This document shows, piece after piece, positions 11,243-23,213 of a stretch of 64,000 nt of DNA (position 1 is its first letter; each line of letters opens with the position of its first letter). The notes beneath the pieces were generated by a model. It ran no database searches, was not told where the DNA came from, and saw only the letters and a list, made by a program, of their open reading frames with translations. The DNA comes from Trigonopsis variabilis. Lineage: Eukaryota; Ascomycota; Trigonopsidomycetes; Trigonopsidales; Trigonopsidaceae. Position numbers and translations under genes: made by a program. The stretch lies in the NCBI GenBank assembly GCA_003707065.3, contig PPXM03000004.1, positions 372,001 through 436,000 of the forward strand, in the 5' to 3' direction.

Positions 11243-11755
11243 CTATTGGATGAAATTGTTTACCTTATTCCCGTGGAAAAGGCCCTGGACACGACCTAAC
11301 CAGCGCTTCATTTTCTTCCTAAACGATTTACGAGTGGAAGCCGTTCTGGAAATAGAACGGTTTCCACCCGCGTACCCTACCGACAATGATTCCATGACTA
11401 ACACTTCAGTGCCAGGAGAAGGGTCTGCAAATAACTCAGGCACTCCAGTATACTCCTCAAAGAGATCTTCTGATTGCCTTGAAAGATGAAAAATTTCCAT
11501 TTCAGAGCTCTTCTCTGAGAAACTTTCCTCAGAGGAAAGGTCTAAAGTAGAAGGGCTCAAATTTTCCTTAGCGAGCTCTGACGGTGTCTTTCGACAGCTG
11601 GAAGAAAGAATTAAAGGAAATGAATGATGAAATGGGAACCGTCCGTCCCATTGCAACTCTGCGCTATAAAGTTTTTCCAGCTTCTCGGCAATTTTCTGGC
11701 GCTCGAAAAAGCATTGAGAAATTTCAGGAACATTGCTCTCAGCGATTGATGGCAT
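11243..11755 (-). CDS. Hypothetical Ser/Glu-rich protein, 170 residues
   Basis: An intronless frame from an ATG at 11755, with a TATA box 50 bases upstream. The protein is rich in Ser and Glu and looks disordered in its middle. It has a basic stretch near the C terminus (TRKSFRKKMKRWLGR) that could be a nuclear-localisation or amphipathic membrane-binding segment. No known domain is recognised and I assign no function. The promoter element and length favour a real gene over a chance frame, but without homologs this is uncertain. Confidence 0.45.
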   Translation of the reverse strand: MPSIAESNVPEISQCFFERQKIAEKLEKLYSAELQWDGRFPFHHSFPLILSSSCRKTPSELAKENLSPSTLDLSSEESFSEKSSEMEIFHLSRQSEDLFEEYTGVPELFADPSPGTEVLVMESLSVGYAGGNRSISRTASTRKSFRKKMKRWLGRVQGLFHGNKVNNFIQ

Positions 11756-12796
11756 CTCGATAACAAAAAAAAGACTAGTTTGTATGCCTAGAAGAGGAGT
11801 AGTCTTATATAGTAAACTCTACAGGCAGCAGGCGACATGCCTCAGGCGGCGCCCTAGACCATGTCTTTGATGCGCTATTGCGATAGAGGATATAGCTATT
11901 GTCCCCGGAGATCTCTGAAACTACACGATATTAAGAGGCTGTATGTTCGAGATTCGAAGAAAGTTCGAGTCTAGGGGGCTTAGCGCAATGATACCATCCA
12001 ATAAATCGGTGGAAGGTCATCTAAATCACGCCTGAGCATACCTAAGCTAATCATTTCCCGATCTGAAGCTCTGAGTTCTCGATAATAGGACAAACTTGCT
12101 AATCGACAAATATACAGACCATAGATGCCAAGGGCAACAAGATAGCAATCGCAACAGGATGGCAACCCCATATTAATCTCATTCAAGATATATTCAGAAG
12201 GCAATAGCTATGATAGCGCCAAGAGAATATAAGCATCTCACGCTTTTCTTTCCTATATATTGAGATATCATCACAGCTATGCGTATAAGGGAAGGTCAAA
12301 CCCGTCATCGTTGCTCTTTCTGTCCACTCGTTATTCCAATTCATTCATTGCCCATCTAGGCTACCCAACCTTGGCGAGTTTACTCAAATGATTCCGTCCT
12401 CCCATCTTGCCTATGTTTTTTGCTTACCGTTTCTGTGCATACATTCTGACTTTGCATACAATCTGACTTCATTGCAGAGAAATGAGTAAATACTATTGAG
12501 TTGTAAACTGTAGCTTCCCAGAGGCTATTATCAGTATGCACCAGAATTACGATTCCTATGCTTACCCTTAATAATACACTAAATAGTATACAATCTAGAA
12601 AATATGGCTAAGGCCCCGAGTTCATAGATCCAGCGCAGCACATTCATAACATCGCAACTGTCACCACGACCTCCTAGAATTGATGACACCCCCTAGAAAA
12701 AGATGAAGATATGCCTTCGAACCGGCATCATCAAAAAGACGAGAACTTCAACTAAATATCGAACTGCTAGACTCTATGTATACATATACACAGAAC
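11756..12796. other. Intergenic region with a TATA box at its left end
   Basis: On the minus strand TATATAA (complement of 11805-11811) serves the gene starting at 11755. The rest has no supported gene; a Cys-containing frame at 11980-12204 begins with a non-ATG codon and has no promoter signal. The right end is the 3' region of MCM4. Confidence 0.5.
11805..11811 (-). promoter_or_regulatory. TATA box of the 170-residue hypothetical gene
   Basis: TATATAA on the minus strand, 50 bases before the ATG at 11755. Confidence 0.5.
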
Positions 12797-15250
12797 CTAG
12801 TTGGCTGAAATCTCCTGCTGCTGTTGTTGTCTCTCTTCTACAGTCATACCCGTGACAATAAGGTCCATATCGATCTGGCCGGTCTTAGGATCGGTCGCAT
12901 AAGCTTTAATAGCCGATCGGATCAACCGATCGGCTTCCTGGACATCAGTTGCGGTCACCGTGTCACACAACTTCATCTTCGCTAAAGCTTCAGAGAGGCG
13001 GATCATACTTTCGAGCTGCCTGGTGGTAGCTGTGATCCTCTTCTCAGCTGCCCGAACGTCTTCACCCATCCTGCGCAGTTGGGTGTAACAACGCACTAAC
13101 TCTTCCTTTGCTTTGTCTGAGATAGCAGGGTGAACGTTTTCCTTGGCGTAGGAAATATACATGGTGAGGAAATCGATGGGGAGTACATCTTCGCTTGCCG
13201 CGTTATCAGGCCGATCTTCAAGATACATGCCAGCAATATGCCTAGCTAGACGGCGATCTGCAGTTTCATCAACTTTATCAAGCATCAGATAGACAAGATC
13301 GAAACGGGACAGTAGCGTAGGAGGAAGATCAATATTTTGAGGAACAGGGAGTTTTGGGTCGTATCTTGATCCAATGGGATTAGCGGAAGCCAGAATCGAC
13401 GTTCGAGCATTTAAAGTGGTGATGATTCCTGCTTTAGCAACCGAAACCGTCTGCTGTTCCATAACTTCATGTAGAATTGCCCGCGTCGAATCCGACATCT
13501 TGTCAAACTCATCTATACAGCAGATTCCTCCGTCAGACAAAACTAAAGCACCACTTTCAAGTACCATTTGCTTTGTTTCGGGGTCTCTGGTGACGTAGGC
13601 AGTTAAACCTACAGCCGAACTACCTTTGCCCGAGGTAAAGATACCTCTCGGGGCAATCTTATGAACGTATTGTAGTAGCTGTGATTTGGAGGTAGAAGGA
13701 TCTCCACATAAAAGAACATTTATATCTCCCCTATACCGAGGGCCATTGCTAGAAGCAAATGTTTTGTTGGTCCCTCCAAAAAGTTGCAGGAGAATACCTT
13801 TTTTGACATCATCCAACTCGAAAATAGAAGGCGCAATCGACCTGGCGAGCACTTCATAAATGTCTGGCCGACGAGAAGCTTCTTTGATTCGCTCAATATC
13901 CTCATCAGTCAGCTTTCGGACTTCGTCAACCTCAGCCTGCTCTTCCGACAGTTGTTGATCCAACGTCAATGTAGAGGTATCTGGGCCCAGACGGTTGGGT
14001 TGGATTTTCTGAACATGGACGACATCGAGATAAGTTCGAAAGAGACTATTAACCGATCGCTGACGAGGATTGACACGAACTGGCATCGACTGAAAAATAC
14101 CTGTAATTTGAACACGATCGCCAGCGCGACAAACATCGACTAGATCGTCGTACACGCACAAGGAAATAGAGTGAGGAGTCTGGCCATCTGGAACGATATC
14201 AGGGGTCTCTTGAAGCTTGATGATCTGCTTATCGGCAAAAATGCACCTATTATGAACCAACTCTAAGCTGGCTTTGCTTTTACAGACATCTCGGGGACAC
14301 TGTCGAGGTTCAGCAATCCTTCCCCGCTCCAACTCAATTGTCATTGTGTGGCCACACTTGCTACACCTAAAGAAGGCTTCTTTCATGTCAGGAATAATAG
14401 GAGTTGTTCTAATCACAATTCCTTTCACACTGACAAGTTTATCTATATCAGTTGGATTTAGAGCTCTTATCCCTTTCTCGCTCGACAAACCGTAAGGACG
14501 AACTCGATATAAAGCTTGGTCGATCTCTTCCAGGACTTCAATCGAGGCACCTCGTTCTTCGTATATGGAATGGATTGTCTCCTTGATAGCTTGATCAATG
14601 ATTGGAATGACTTCCTGAGGATAGTTTTGGGCTTGATAGTATAGTTTCTTTGTAGCAGGGAACGCCAAAAAATCATTCAAATCTAAATTCAGATTAGTCA
14701 GGCCAAGATCGTGAAGCTGTTCTAATTGATCACGATATATCAACTCGTCTTCTCTGCCGGGATCTACTTGTCCCTCACGTGTTCGCAGACGATACTTTAG
14801 TCGAAATTGTTCGAAGAACTTGCGAACAGCTGACATGGTCTCCTGGATTGATATATTTGTACCCCAAATGACTCGAGTTGGCTCCTCCATATCGCCTTCT
14901 GAAGTCAAGAGATTCATGGTGTTATCAGATGGAGGACCGCGTCTGCTAGCTGATGACAGCACACTTCCGCCTCGTACATCTCCTCGTTGATGTCTTCGAT
15001 GAGGTGTGAAAGGAGTTTGATCATTGCTCAAAAGACCAGACCTAGCGTCTCCAGTCGGTTGCGAACCGCCTATGCTTGAGGACGAATAATGCAAGGGGGA
15101 GGAGGCATCTTAACTGTGAGCTCAATTCTTACAAAACGTACCATATGAACGGTTTCCAAATCTTGTATTGGTCTCTGCTTCACTTCTGTTTGCCGATGAG
15201 GGCACAAACGGAGAAGAAGACCCTCCATGAAATAAAGGGGACGAAGACAT
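12797..15250 (-). CDS. MCM4: DNA replication licensing factor MCM4
   Basis: A subunit of the MCM2-7 replicative helicase in the nucleus. Exon 1 is 15142-15250 and exon 2 is 12797-15108, separated by a 33-nt intron; together they encode 806 residues. Visible features in order: a Ser-rich N-terminal tail typical of Mcm4, a zinc finger (CSKCG with two further Cys about 20-25 residues on), the hallmark RVNPRQRSVNSLFRTYLDVV, Walker A GDPSTSKSQ, Walker B and Mcm signature CIDEFDKM, and the arginine finger LSRFD. A frame starting at 15094 with a TTG codon is not the true start, because the ATG-initiated exon joins it in frame with an ordinary Mcm4 tail. An ACGCGT box lies 30 bases upstream of the ATG. 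Confidence 0.95.
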
Positions 15251-16241
15251 GAAGGGAGTTACGACGCACGACACGATAGACGCGTTTTAATCACATTTCC
15301 TAATTGGGACATTTGTAACGATATCTCATATATACCAATGAATATCTTAATATTCTTTGCGAAAGGTGACTTACAATGATAAAACAGTCTCGTGCCTGTT
15401 TTATACCCAAATTGTTTCTAAAATATTCCACTACTTGAGCATATTATATATTGGGTACGTTATAAAGAACCAGCAACGTGCCCAACAGTGAGCGACGAAG
15501 CTTCAACTTTCGTCAACGTAAAAGCAAGATCGATATAAACTAATGTAAAGATACTAATTTCACTTAAATTTTAGGACGCACGTAGAGCTCAAGTACATGT
15601 CCTCCGATGGACCACCAAAATGGAAAGACAAATACGACAACGGTCCATATTTTGGGCAAAACATAATGACGAAGAACATGCAGGGAAGTTGGCAAAGAAG
15701 AAATCTTAATAGGAAAAACTGAACAAAGTTAACCTGGTTTATAAAACAGATTAATGAACTGAATGGAAAGAACAATAATAGCAGTTTACGACCATCTAAT
15801 CGGATACTGAGAACAAAGAGACCCCTGCTGAGAAAGAATGGAACAACATCAAAGTTAAAGCTGAAATTCAACATCCTGTTACCTGAAGCAGGTTACTTAT
15901 TTATAAGTTTTTAAGCATCCTCAGAACAGAAATCCAAGAGATCAACTTGCGACCCAGAGCTATATCGCAACGAACCACGATATCATGATATATTCCTATC
16001 ACTAAACGCTTATGATTTCTCGGCAAATTAGTCTTATGCCAAAGTTTCCCATTTTCCATCGCCACTATCTAGACATGAAAAATGCCAACAGAGAAGAAGA
16101 ATTTTAATTTAGTATCGAGAAAATATTAATCAAAGAGATTAATTAGATTGGAAGGGGCAATCGAAGGCAGCAGTTCTCAGTTTTGGCAGTAATGAGACTT
16201 CGCTACTGTCATCCGCACTGTTGAGACAGTGACCTTGTATC
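15251..16241. other. Divergent promoter region of MCM4 and OCT1
   Basis: About 1 kb between two genes on opposite strands. Apart from the MCB box near MCM4 I see only short unsupported frames, and AT-rich stretches near 15300-15450 and 16080-16140. Confidence 0.5.
15280..15285. promoter_or_regulatory. MCB (ACGCGT) box upstream of MCM4
   Basis: ACGCGT is the core bound by the MBF complex (Mbp1/Swi6 or Cdc10/Res) at G1/S genes in known yeasts. It lies 30 bases before the MCM4 ATG. Three other replication or cell-cycle genes here have the same arrangement. Confidence 0.5.
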
Positions 16242-18470
16242 ATGTACAGGCCTCTCGGATGTAGGATTTGGGTGAATCCTCGAGGAAGAACGACATGGAA
16301 TAGATATTTTGGTACTATTCGGGGATCTGGTTCATTCAAAGCTGATCAGCAAACATTGAAACGGGTGTTCGATGATTCCGAGTTTTGGGACAAGGATTTT
16401 TCACATCAGTCTTTTAGTAAGACTCTACTTTCTCGGAGGAAAGGGTTATTTTTAAACCCGTATATCACTTCACCAGAAGGACTGAAAGAATTCACTGAGG
16501 TCTCGATATCCAAAGCGGCTGAGTATGCCCATCTGGTGAAGACCGCAGATTCACGAGAATATCGAGGTGTGATTCTGGATTTAGATCGACTGAGCGATGT
16601 CTTGTGCCGAGTCATTGATCTAGCTGAATTTATTTCAGCAGTGCACCCTGATCCTAGGATGGTCAACATGGCTTTAGAATGTTATCAGATGATGTATGAG
16701 CAAATGAACATCTATAATACTAGTGAATCGTTATATAAAGCTGGAAAACATGTGCTGGATGATCCAGTATTATCCAAGAGCTTATCAGATGAAGAACGCA
16801 AAGTTGGACGGATCCTAGTCGACGATTTCGAACGCTCAGGAGCGAACCTTAGTCATCAAGAACAACAACTATTTATTGAACTTTCCAATCAGATTTCAAT
16901 CCTCGGTCACGATTTTGTATCCAAGACTGGTTCGGATGTGTCAGCCGTGGTTCTAAGTAACCAAGAAGCGTACGGTCTGGATCCTTTGTTAGCCGAACGG
17001 TTCAAATCAAATGACGGCTCAAAAGTAATAATTCCTAACTCCAACAATTTTAATTACTTGGCCTTATCATCAGTGAAATCATCCGAAGCGAGACGGAAGA
17101 TATGGTTAGCCATTCGTTCTGTTCCTGACGAACAAGTTCAACGGTTGGATGCGATTTTGAAACTGCGCGCTCAACTGGCAAACATGATGGGTGCTCCCTC
17201 CTATGGTGACTACGTTCTAGCTGATAAGATGGCTAAATCGGTAAACCACGTTGAAAAGTTCTTAAATGGAATCCGCCTTTCAATCCGGCCTAAAGCCAAG
17301 GCGGAACTCGAACAATTAGCACCAAAAGATTATGGGCCATTACAAGTCTGGGATCGTGATTATTTCACTTCTCAGTTCCGAGAACGGCAGAAAAATAGTA
17401 AGACTCACTTGATTTCGTCCTATTTCTCTCTCGGCTCAGTCATGGAGGGATTGTCGGGTCTATTTTATAAGTTATATGGCATCCGATTCGTTCCAAGTCA
17501 GACAGAATATGGTGAGACTTGGCATCATGATGTTCGACGCCTTGATGTAGTGAGCGATACCGACGGATGGATTGGATTGATTTACTGTGATTTGTTTTCG
17601 CGACCCACGAAGTCTCCTCATCCCGCCCACTTTACCGTTCGATGTTCCCGAAAAATCTACCCAGGGGAAGAACCTGGAAAAGATGTTCTTGTTAATACCA
17701 GTCCCAACGGCGAGACATTCCAGCTTCCTACCATTGCCTTGGTATGCAACTTCCAGAGCCACCAGCGGGCTCGAAAACGCACGACCCTACTTAGCTTCCA
17801 TGAAGTTGAGACTTTATTCCATGAGATGGGCCATGCGGTTCATTCCATGCTTGGACGAACCAACCTACATAATGTTTCGGGCACTCGCTGTGCCACTGAT
17901 CTAGTCGAATTGCCCTCCGTATTAATGGAAAGCTTTGCTAGGTCATATGACGTATTAAAGGAATTTGCGACACATTATTTGACTAAAGAGGTTCTCCCTG
18001 AAACACTACTCTCGGCGGCCGTTCAAGAATCTAATTTATTTTCCTATAGCGAGACTTATGGACAGATCATGATGGCCTTGCTGGATCAGGAATACCATTC
18101 CGATAAAGCTAGTAGTCCCACTTTCGACTCAACCCGTCTGTACTATAATCTGGAGAAAAATTTAGGACTCTTTCCTAACGTTGAAGGATCGAGATGGCAT
18201 GCTCAGTTCACTCATCTTTTCGGTTATGCTGCCACTTACTACAGCTACTTATTCGACCGGGCTATTGCCACGCTTGTCTGGCAACACGTCTTTTCTGATC
18301 AACCTTTATCCCGAGATGCCGGAGAGAAGTTTAAGGAGCAAGTCCTCAAATGGGGAGGAGCTCGAGATGGCTGGAAATGCGTAGCCGGCGTCCTGGATAA
18401 CCCTGAATTGGAACTTGGCGACTCTAACGCAATAGCATATATTGCAAAAGCTGGGGAGACCATGCATTGA
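16242..18470 (+). CDS. OCT1: Mitochondrial intermediate peptidase
   Basis: A matrix zinc metallopeptidase of family M3A that removes an octapeptide from imported precursors after the main processing peptidase. The frame is 742 residues without intron, the usual length for Oct1. The N terminus is Arg-rich with few acidic residues (GCRIWVNPRGRTTWNR), as expected for a presequence. The zinc motif HEMGH is in ETLFHEMGHAVHSMLGRT, and the following GTRCATDLVELPSVLMESFA, in which the third ligand Glu lies, is characteristic of the family. A C-terminal FGYAATYYSYLFDRAIA block matches M3 peptidases. The ATG at 16242 is preceded by stops. It may act on proteins related to SDH and iron metabolism. Confidence 0.92.
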   Translation: MYRPLGCRIWVNPRGRTTWNRYFGTIRGSGSFKADQQTLKRVFDDSEFWDKDFSHQSFSKTLLSRRKGLFLNPYITSPEGLKEFTEVSISKAAEYAHLVKTADSREYRGVILDLDRLSDVLCRVIDLAEFISAVHPDPRMVNMALECYQMMYEQMNIYNTSESLYKAGKHVLDDPVLSKSLSDEERKVGRILVDDFERSGANLSHQEQQLFIELSNQISILGHDFVSKTGSDVSAVVLSNQEAYGLDPLLAERFKSNDGSKVIIPNSNNFNYLALSSVKSSEARRKIWLAIRSVPDEQVQRLDAILKLRAQLANMMGAPSYGDYVLADKMAKSVNHVEKFLNGIRLSIRPKAKAELEQLAPKDYGPLQVWDRDYFTSQFRERQKNSKTHLISSYFSLGSVMEGLSGLFYKLYGIRFVPSQTEYGETWHHDVRRLDVVSDTDGWIGLIYCDLFSRPTKSPHPAHFTVRCSRKIYPGEEPGKDVLVNTSPNGETFQLPTIALVCNFQSHQRARKRTTLLSFHEVETLFHEMGHAVHSMLGRTNLHNVSGTRCATDLVELPSVLMESFARSYDVLKEFATHYLTKEVLPETLLSAAVQESNLFSYSETYGQIMMALLDQEYHSDKASSPTFDSTRLYYNLEKNLGLFPNVEGSRWHAQFTHLFGYAATYYSYLFDRAIATLVWQHVFSDQPLSRDAGEKFKEQVLKWGGARDGWKCVAGVLDNPELELGDSNAIAYIAKAGETMH

Positions 18471-18762
18471 TTGTATATATGTATATTTAGACATTTTGGC
18501 TTCATATCAGTAGAATGTAGTCTTGGATGGAGAAGATTATTTCCCCGGTATCTTTCGGGAAGCATTAGTGCTGAATATCATCAATTACGGACAGAGGCGT
18601 TTTTACATTTGCATTTTGCATTTCTAACTTGTCGTACAATGTTGTTCAACAATGATCCTGGTTTTGTCGTCACTGCCTGCTGTCATGTAGTCAGTCCTCT
18701 CTAGTATGGGGCTCGACAGGTATTTTTCCCCTGACAACCATTGCACCGACAACTCGTCAAAC

Positions 18763-19160
18763 ATGAAGCTCGTGAGGTAAGAAAGGCTGCGTGTTTGCAT
18801 GTTGACCACAGGTTTTTGATGAAATTAACATCTGAATCGGTCCAGATTGAATTGAAAAATGGTACGATTGTCTCAGGAACGATCACGTCGGTGTCACCCA
18901 CGATGAACACGAGTCTTCGAAATGTTAAGATGACTGTTCGTGATAGAGATCCAGTTGCATTAGATTACATCAATATCCGTGGAAATAATATCCGTTATAT
19001 CATTCTTCCTGATTCACTGCCCTTAGATACGCTGTTAATTGATGATGCTCCGAAACCCAAAAACACCAAAAAGGGTGAGCCTGGCTCTCGGGCCAACCGT
19101 GGTGGATTGCGAGGTCGAGGCCGTGGTCGGGGAGGTCGAGGACGAAGCCGTGGAATGTGA
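18763..19160 (+). CDS. SMD1: Small nuclear ribonucleoprotein SmD1
   Basis: A core spliceosomal Sm protein. Exon 1 is 18763-18776 (MKLV plus two bases) and exon 2 is 18812-19160, with a 35-nt intron, giving 120 residues. The Sm fold is complete: [19 protein letters not shown] (Sm1) and [17 protein letters not shown] (Sm2). The C-terminal tail is an RG/GR repeat ([17 protein letters not shown]), the usual site of symmetric arginine methylation in SmD1. The tiny first exon restores the conserved MKLVRFLMKL start. It converges with ARP4, 71 bases apart. Confidence 0.95.
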
Positions 19161-19231
19161 TGAGGAAATGCTGGTTTGTATGATAGAAAGCTGACATTAA
19201 ACCATGACTCGGAAACTCTACATTAGACCAT

Positions 19232-20751
19232 CTATTTACATCGCTTTTCAACCAGACCTGCACCTTGTTCCTGGTACTCTTTTTTTGAAATCCAGAGCTG
19301 ATGTTAGCAAAAATCTTGAGGCGATTGGATCGTACCTGATGAAAGGTGCCCAAGCTAGCAAGGATGCTACCTCCTATCCAGCTGGCGTAGCGACGCTCGA
19401 TCGTATTTCCTGGAGCATGTATTCGAATCTTCATCCCGGGAAACAGCTGCGATAGTTCGTAAGATATCCGTTCGGTGAATCCCTGGAGGAGAGTTGTACA
19501 ACCAGTTATAACAACATTATATACCAGAGACGCTCTCGCATCGACATCACAGGACATGACACTATTGTAAATCATCTGTGCTACACCCTGAACTCCTTCG
19601 GATTGCGCTTCCTTGGGAGCAAATTCTGTCGGGTTGAACAAGGCTTCCGCAACAGCAAATCGCTCAGGTCCCACGGTAAAACTTGACCCATCTGGTAGTT
19701 CAAAGGTCTTCGTTCCTCTAGTTTGTGCAATTTGGACATTGTAAGGCTGCTCCAATATCTGAGCAGTAGTTTCTTTAAACTCTTGATATACTTTACCAAG
19801 GTGAAATTGTCGAAATGAGTCTGTGACCCCCTTATACTCTCTTAGCACTAATGACTCATCGGCACTAGCTTTCTTGGCGACCAGAAATTGAGGAGTGACG
19901 CTGACATTCTTTTGAGTAAATAACTCTTCCACGTCTTTAGATATCTGAGCCCCGGCAATCGTATTACTAAACATCCCTGAGCTGTCAGGTTGATTCATAT
20001 AACCTTTGAACGTACCTTTACGAAGAACTATACCATCGAATACGGGAGTGACACTGGTGACGGCATGACCAACATCAACAATTAGAGCGGTGGCTTTACA
20101 GCTGGTAAATCTAAAAGTTAGTATATAGTCCCATAATAAGTATTGTGCAGGTTGAATGTTTCAATATCAGTGACGAGACCATCTCTGTTATTGACACCCG
20201 CTTGACTTTAATCAAAACGCAACTTTGTCATTTCACGTAGAAATAAAGTTATATGGCAGGGAGAGAAGAATTTCCAATTCAAGGTCAAACTTACGCTGTG
20301 CAGACTGGCCCTTTGGCTAAATAGAAAGCCGGAACATCCATGCTCTCAAACGAAATCTCAATGGCCTTTTCTCGTCCAGATGAGGTCATCCGTACAGGTT
20401 CGGTCATTAATAGAGGATGTTCTTTTATATCAGTCCGTAACCGCTCCGATATAGCATAGTCCCATATCTTCACTGCTGCATCCCAATCTTCGACGCATCC
20501 ATCTTTCATCGGACTTTTAACCTCCATCTCGGGAATACTTATCGATAACATGTCGTCGAATTTCATATGATCTCCAACGCTCCCATAGTACGACGGCACC
20601 ACTGCCTTTGGACTGTCTTCTCCCGCGAATCCTGCTCTTGTCCACATCGACCCCGGATCAATCACTAGAGCCGAAATTTCATCTATTGTCAGCAAATTCT
20701 CGCCACCAGCCTACCTCCTCCATAAATTGCAGGAGCGGGTGTCGATGTCAT
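19232..20751 (-). CDS. ARP4: Actin-related protein 4 (NuA4/INO80/SWR1 subunit)
   Basis: A nuclear actin-related protein shared by NuA4, SWR1 and INO80. I place four exons: 20715-20751, 20295-20682, 19336-20110 and 19232-19297 (421 residues). The first encodes MTSTPAPAIYGG and joins DEISALVIDPGS, the first nucleotide-binding block. Further blocks are RAGFAGEDSPKAVVPS, ATALIVDVGHAVTSVTPV, and near the end GNTIERRYASWIGGSILASL followed by WISKKEYQEQG in the last exon. Introns are 32, 184 and 38 nt; the 184-nt one has a TACTAAC branch site seven bases before its AG. The C-terminal exon matters: reading on without it adds about 100 unrelated residues. INO80, the ATPase of the same complex, lies at the right end of this window. 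Confidence 0.93.
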
Positions 20752-20989
20752 TCTAGAAGCACGCTGGTACTCGCTCGAGTCAAGATGGTCCCCTCGTTGC
20801 CAGTCATCACGACCACGTAGCGGCTGTCATTTCTCGTGCCTTTCGTCGCGCTTGATCTTAAGACTGACGCTTCTTACGCATGCTCGATCTCTATAGCAAT
20901 CTAGATTCATCATATAATACATATAATAACTAAAGCTCATCGTACATTTGCATTCAGCCACGACCACTACTTCAGTGGAAAGATAGCTA

Positions 20990-23213
20990 TCACGGCTTCA
21001 CTAGACGATAACCCTCTGCTGTCAATAGAAGCTTCTCCTCTTCAACCATCTGTCGTAGGAAATGATCTAATTCGTCAACACTGCCTGTGTAAGGATTGTC
21101 TGCAGGGACAAACGACGTGAGGAACATCTGAATCCTTTCTACCGGCATTACACCCAGGTTAGTAAGCATGCCAACAATATAAGACCTAAAATGTGAGAAA
21201 AAACACTTTAGAGAACAACATACCAATATACACGCATAGCTTCTGCGGCCTGCTCGCTTTGCGACTGTATCGCCGACGATGCGGTCTCGCTCAAGTCCAC
21301 TTAAGAGTTAGATCATTATGTACGACAAACATACCGGTGTCCTCCTCTTCTTCGGCTTTTTCTAATATTTGATATTCGTCTCCATTGGCTTTGATAACAC
21401 CTTTACCCCTCCAGAAGGTCAAGGCGCGGTTTAAGGCAGCCTCAGACATCTTGGTTGCATCAAGAATAGATGAAAAGGTCAATTTATTGGATCCTTCAAA
21501 CAAACTAATGACAGTCGCACACTCGGGGTTCACTGATAATTCCAAGATGCGGTCTTTCAATTCAAGAGTGAGATCGACCGAGCCGACATTAGTGATCCAC
21601 TCCACCTTTCTTCCAGGTTTCAAAGTCTCAAAGATCTTGGAATAGATTTCCAGTTGCCTAAAGTTAATGTCAACCACTTATTCCAGTACACACTTTTGAA
21701 TATGAGCCGGTAGGATGAAGGGCTCTTTTCGTAAACTAGGCCAATATAACCTTGACAAAATCTGCGCATGGACATGAGAGTCAGTTCGTCGGTCCTTGTG
21801 AACACGAGTATCCAATCGTCTGCTTTCCGCGATATCTCTGATCATGACTTCACAGTTTGCCATGGATGCGTCTCCAAAGCGTAGCTTGAAAAGTTCAAGA
21901 TACATGAGTTCATCTTCCACATGATAGTTCTGTGACTCCAATAACCGAGTAGCAATTCTTGAGGTGATATCTCGTATAAGCGCATCTTTATTTTCGGATA
22001 GAGATAACAAACTACCAATAATGTCCATTCCTCTGGCTCGGTTGTCGTCTGGACTCGCATCTAAAGGATCAGGTGTCCAATTAGGATCATCATAATCTTC
22101 GTCTGGGTTTGATGGGGGTTCATTTGCAGCGGACTCTTTAAGCATTTCGGATAATTCCAGCAAATCATCACCATCACCAAGCATCCCAGATACTAGACAT
22201 GCGACGGTATCATCTCGCTCTTTTAGATAGTTTTGAATTGGACGAGCCACTTTGGCCAAAAGAATGCCTCGGGGATCAATGATCATAAAAGCTTCAATGG
22301 TAGCAATGTAGGCCTGTATGATAGCAGGGGTATCAGCGACAGCATGAAGAAGTCTTTTGCTGCAAGAATCTTGAAAGACGTCCACTAGATGTTGGCGCTG
22401 AGACATGGTTTTTATAGTTGAATGAAGGTCCAACAGGGCTGGCTTGGAGTAAGGATAGTCAACAACGATATCAAACAGCTCAGAAACTCGTAATTCTGCC
22501 AATTGTGCGTGGGCGATATTAACCAACGTTTCGTTGCTCTCGGGGGTAGTCAAAGTAATCGAGTCTACCACTGGGAAGACTTTCAAACCGATGAACTGAT
22601 CTAATTCAGAGATAACACCATGATCCCATACCTGCGAATATTTATTTCCGATATGTTGTCGTATGCTTTTGATCACAATGGGTGCCAATAACCTACCAGT
22701 TCGGGCACCCAAACCCACATCTCGACACAACTTTAGAATGTCTAAGGTTCCCTTTTCAATTCCATTATCCAGCATATTATTAAATAAAATATAAAGGCAA
22801 GCTCCGTATTTTTCATCTGTAAACTGGGCACAGACTAGGTAATTCAACGTCTGAGAGAACTCATCAGCAATAGGTTCAGAGAGCGGTAATTGAGTGAAAG
22901 GATGCCAATAATGCTGACAGATATCTCGCAATCTTTTGAATAATAGCTCCAGATCCACTAAACTATTTATATGATCCAGTTTTAAATTAGGAATCGCATG
23001 TTCCTGAAAATGCCCGCGAACGATATCACGATACCAGTTTCCAATCGCTTGCTCGTAGCCTTTCTGAACTACTTCCTTGAAAGCTGCTAAAACTTTCCCG
23101 TCTGCATGATGCAGTAAGTTCTTTGGTCTCATCCATTCCTTGACTACCTGTTCATCGGGATCATTCAGTTCTACTGATCCAAATACCCTAGAGTATAAGA
23201 TCGTAGGATCCAT
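20990..23213 (-). CDS. APC2: Anaphase-promoting complex subunit 2 (cullin-like)
   Basis: The cullin-like scaffold of the APC/C ubiquitin ligase, binding the RING subunit Apc11. I place four exons: 21694-23213, 21335-21657, 21224-21299 and 20990-21185 (704 residues, frame kept). The first exon has a helical N-terminal part and an acidic loop (NPDEDYDDPNWTPDPLDASP), then the start of the cullin homology region (RLYWPSLRKEPFILP). The second gives LEIYSKIFETLKPGRKVEWI and the winged-helix part, and the last gives the APC2 C-terminal domain ending in LLLTAEGYRLVKP. Introns are 36, 35 and 38 nt; the first uses a GTGTGT donor. The junctions restore family sequence. An ACGCGT box lies 21 bases before the ATG. 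Confidence 0.88.

Noticed and set aside
11980-12204. A Cys-containing minus-strand frame
   Set aside because: It begins with a TTG, has no nearby promoter element and no recognised pattern.
19000-19297. The long extension of the ARP4 frame over SMD1
   Set aside because: The final exon is reached by splicing and gives WISKKEYQEQG; the extension would overlap SMD1 and lacks family sequence.
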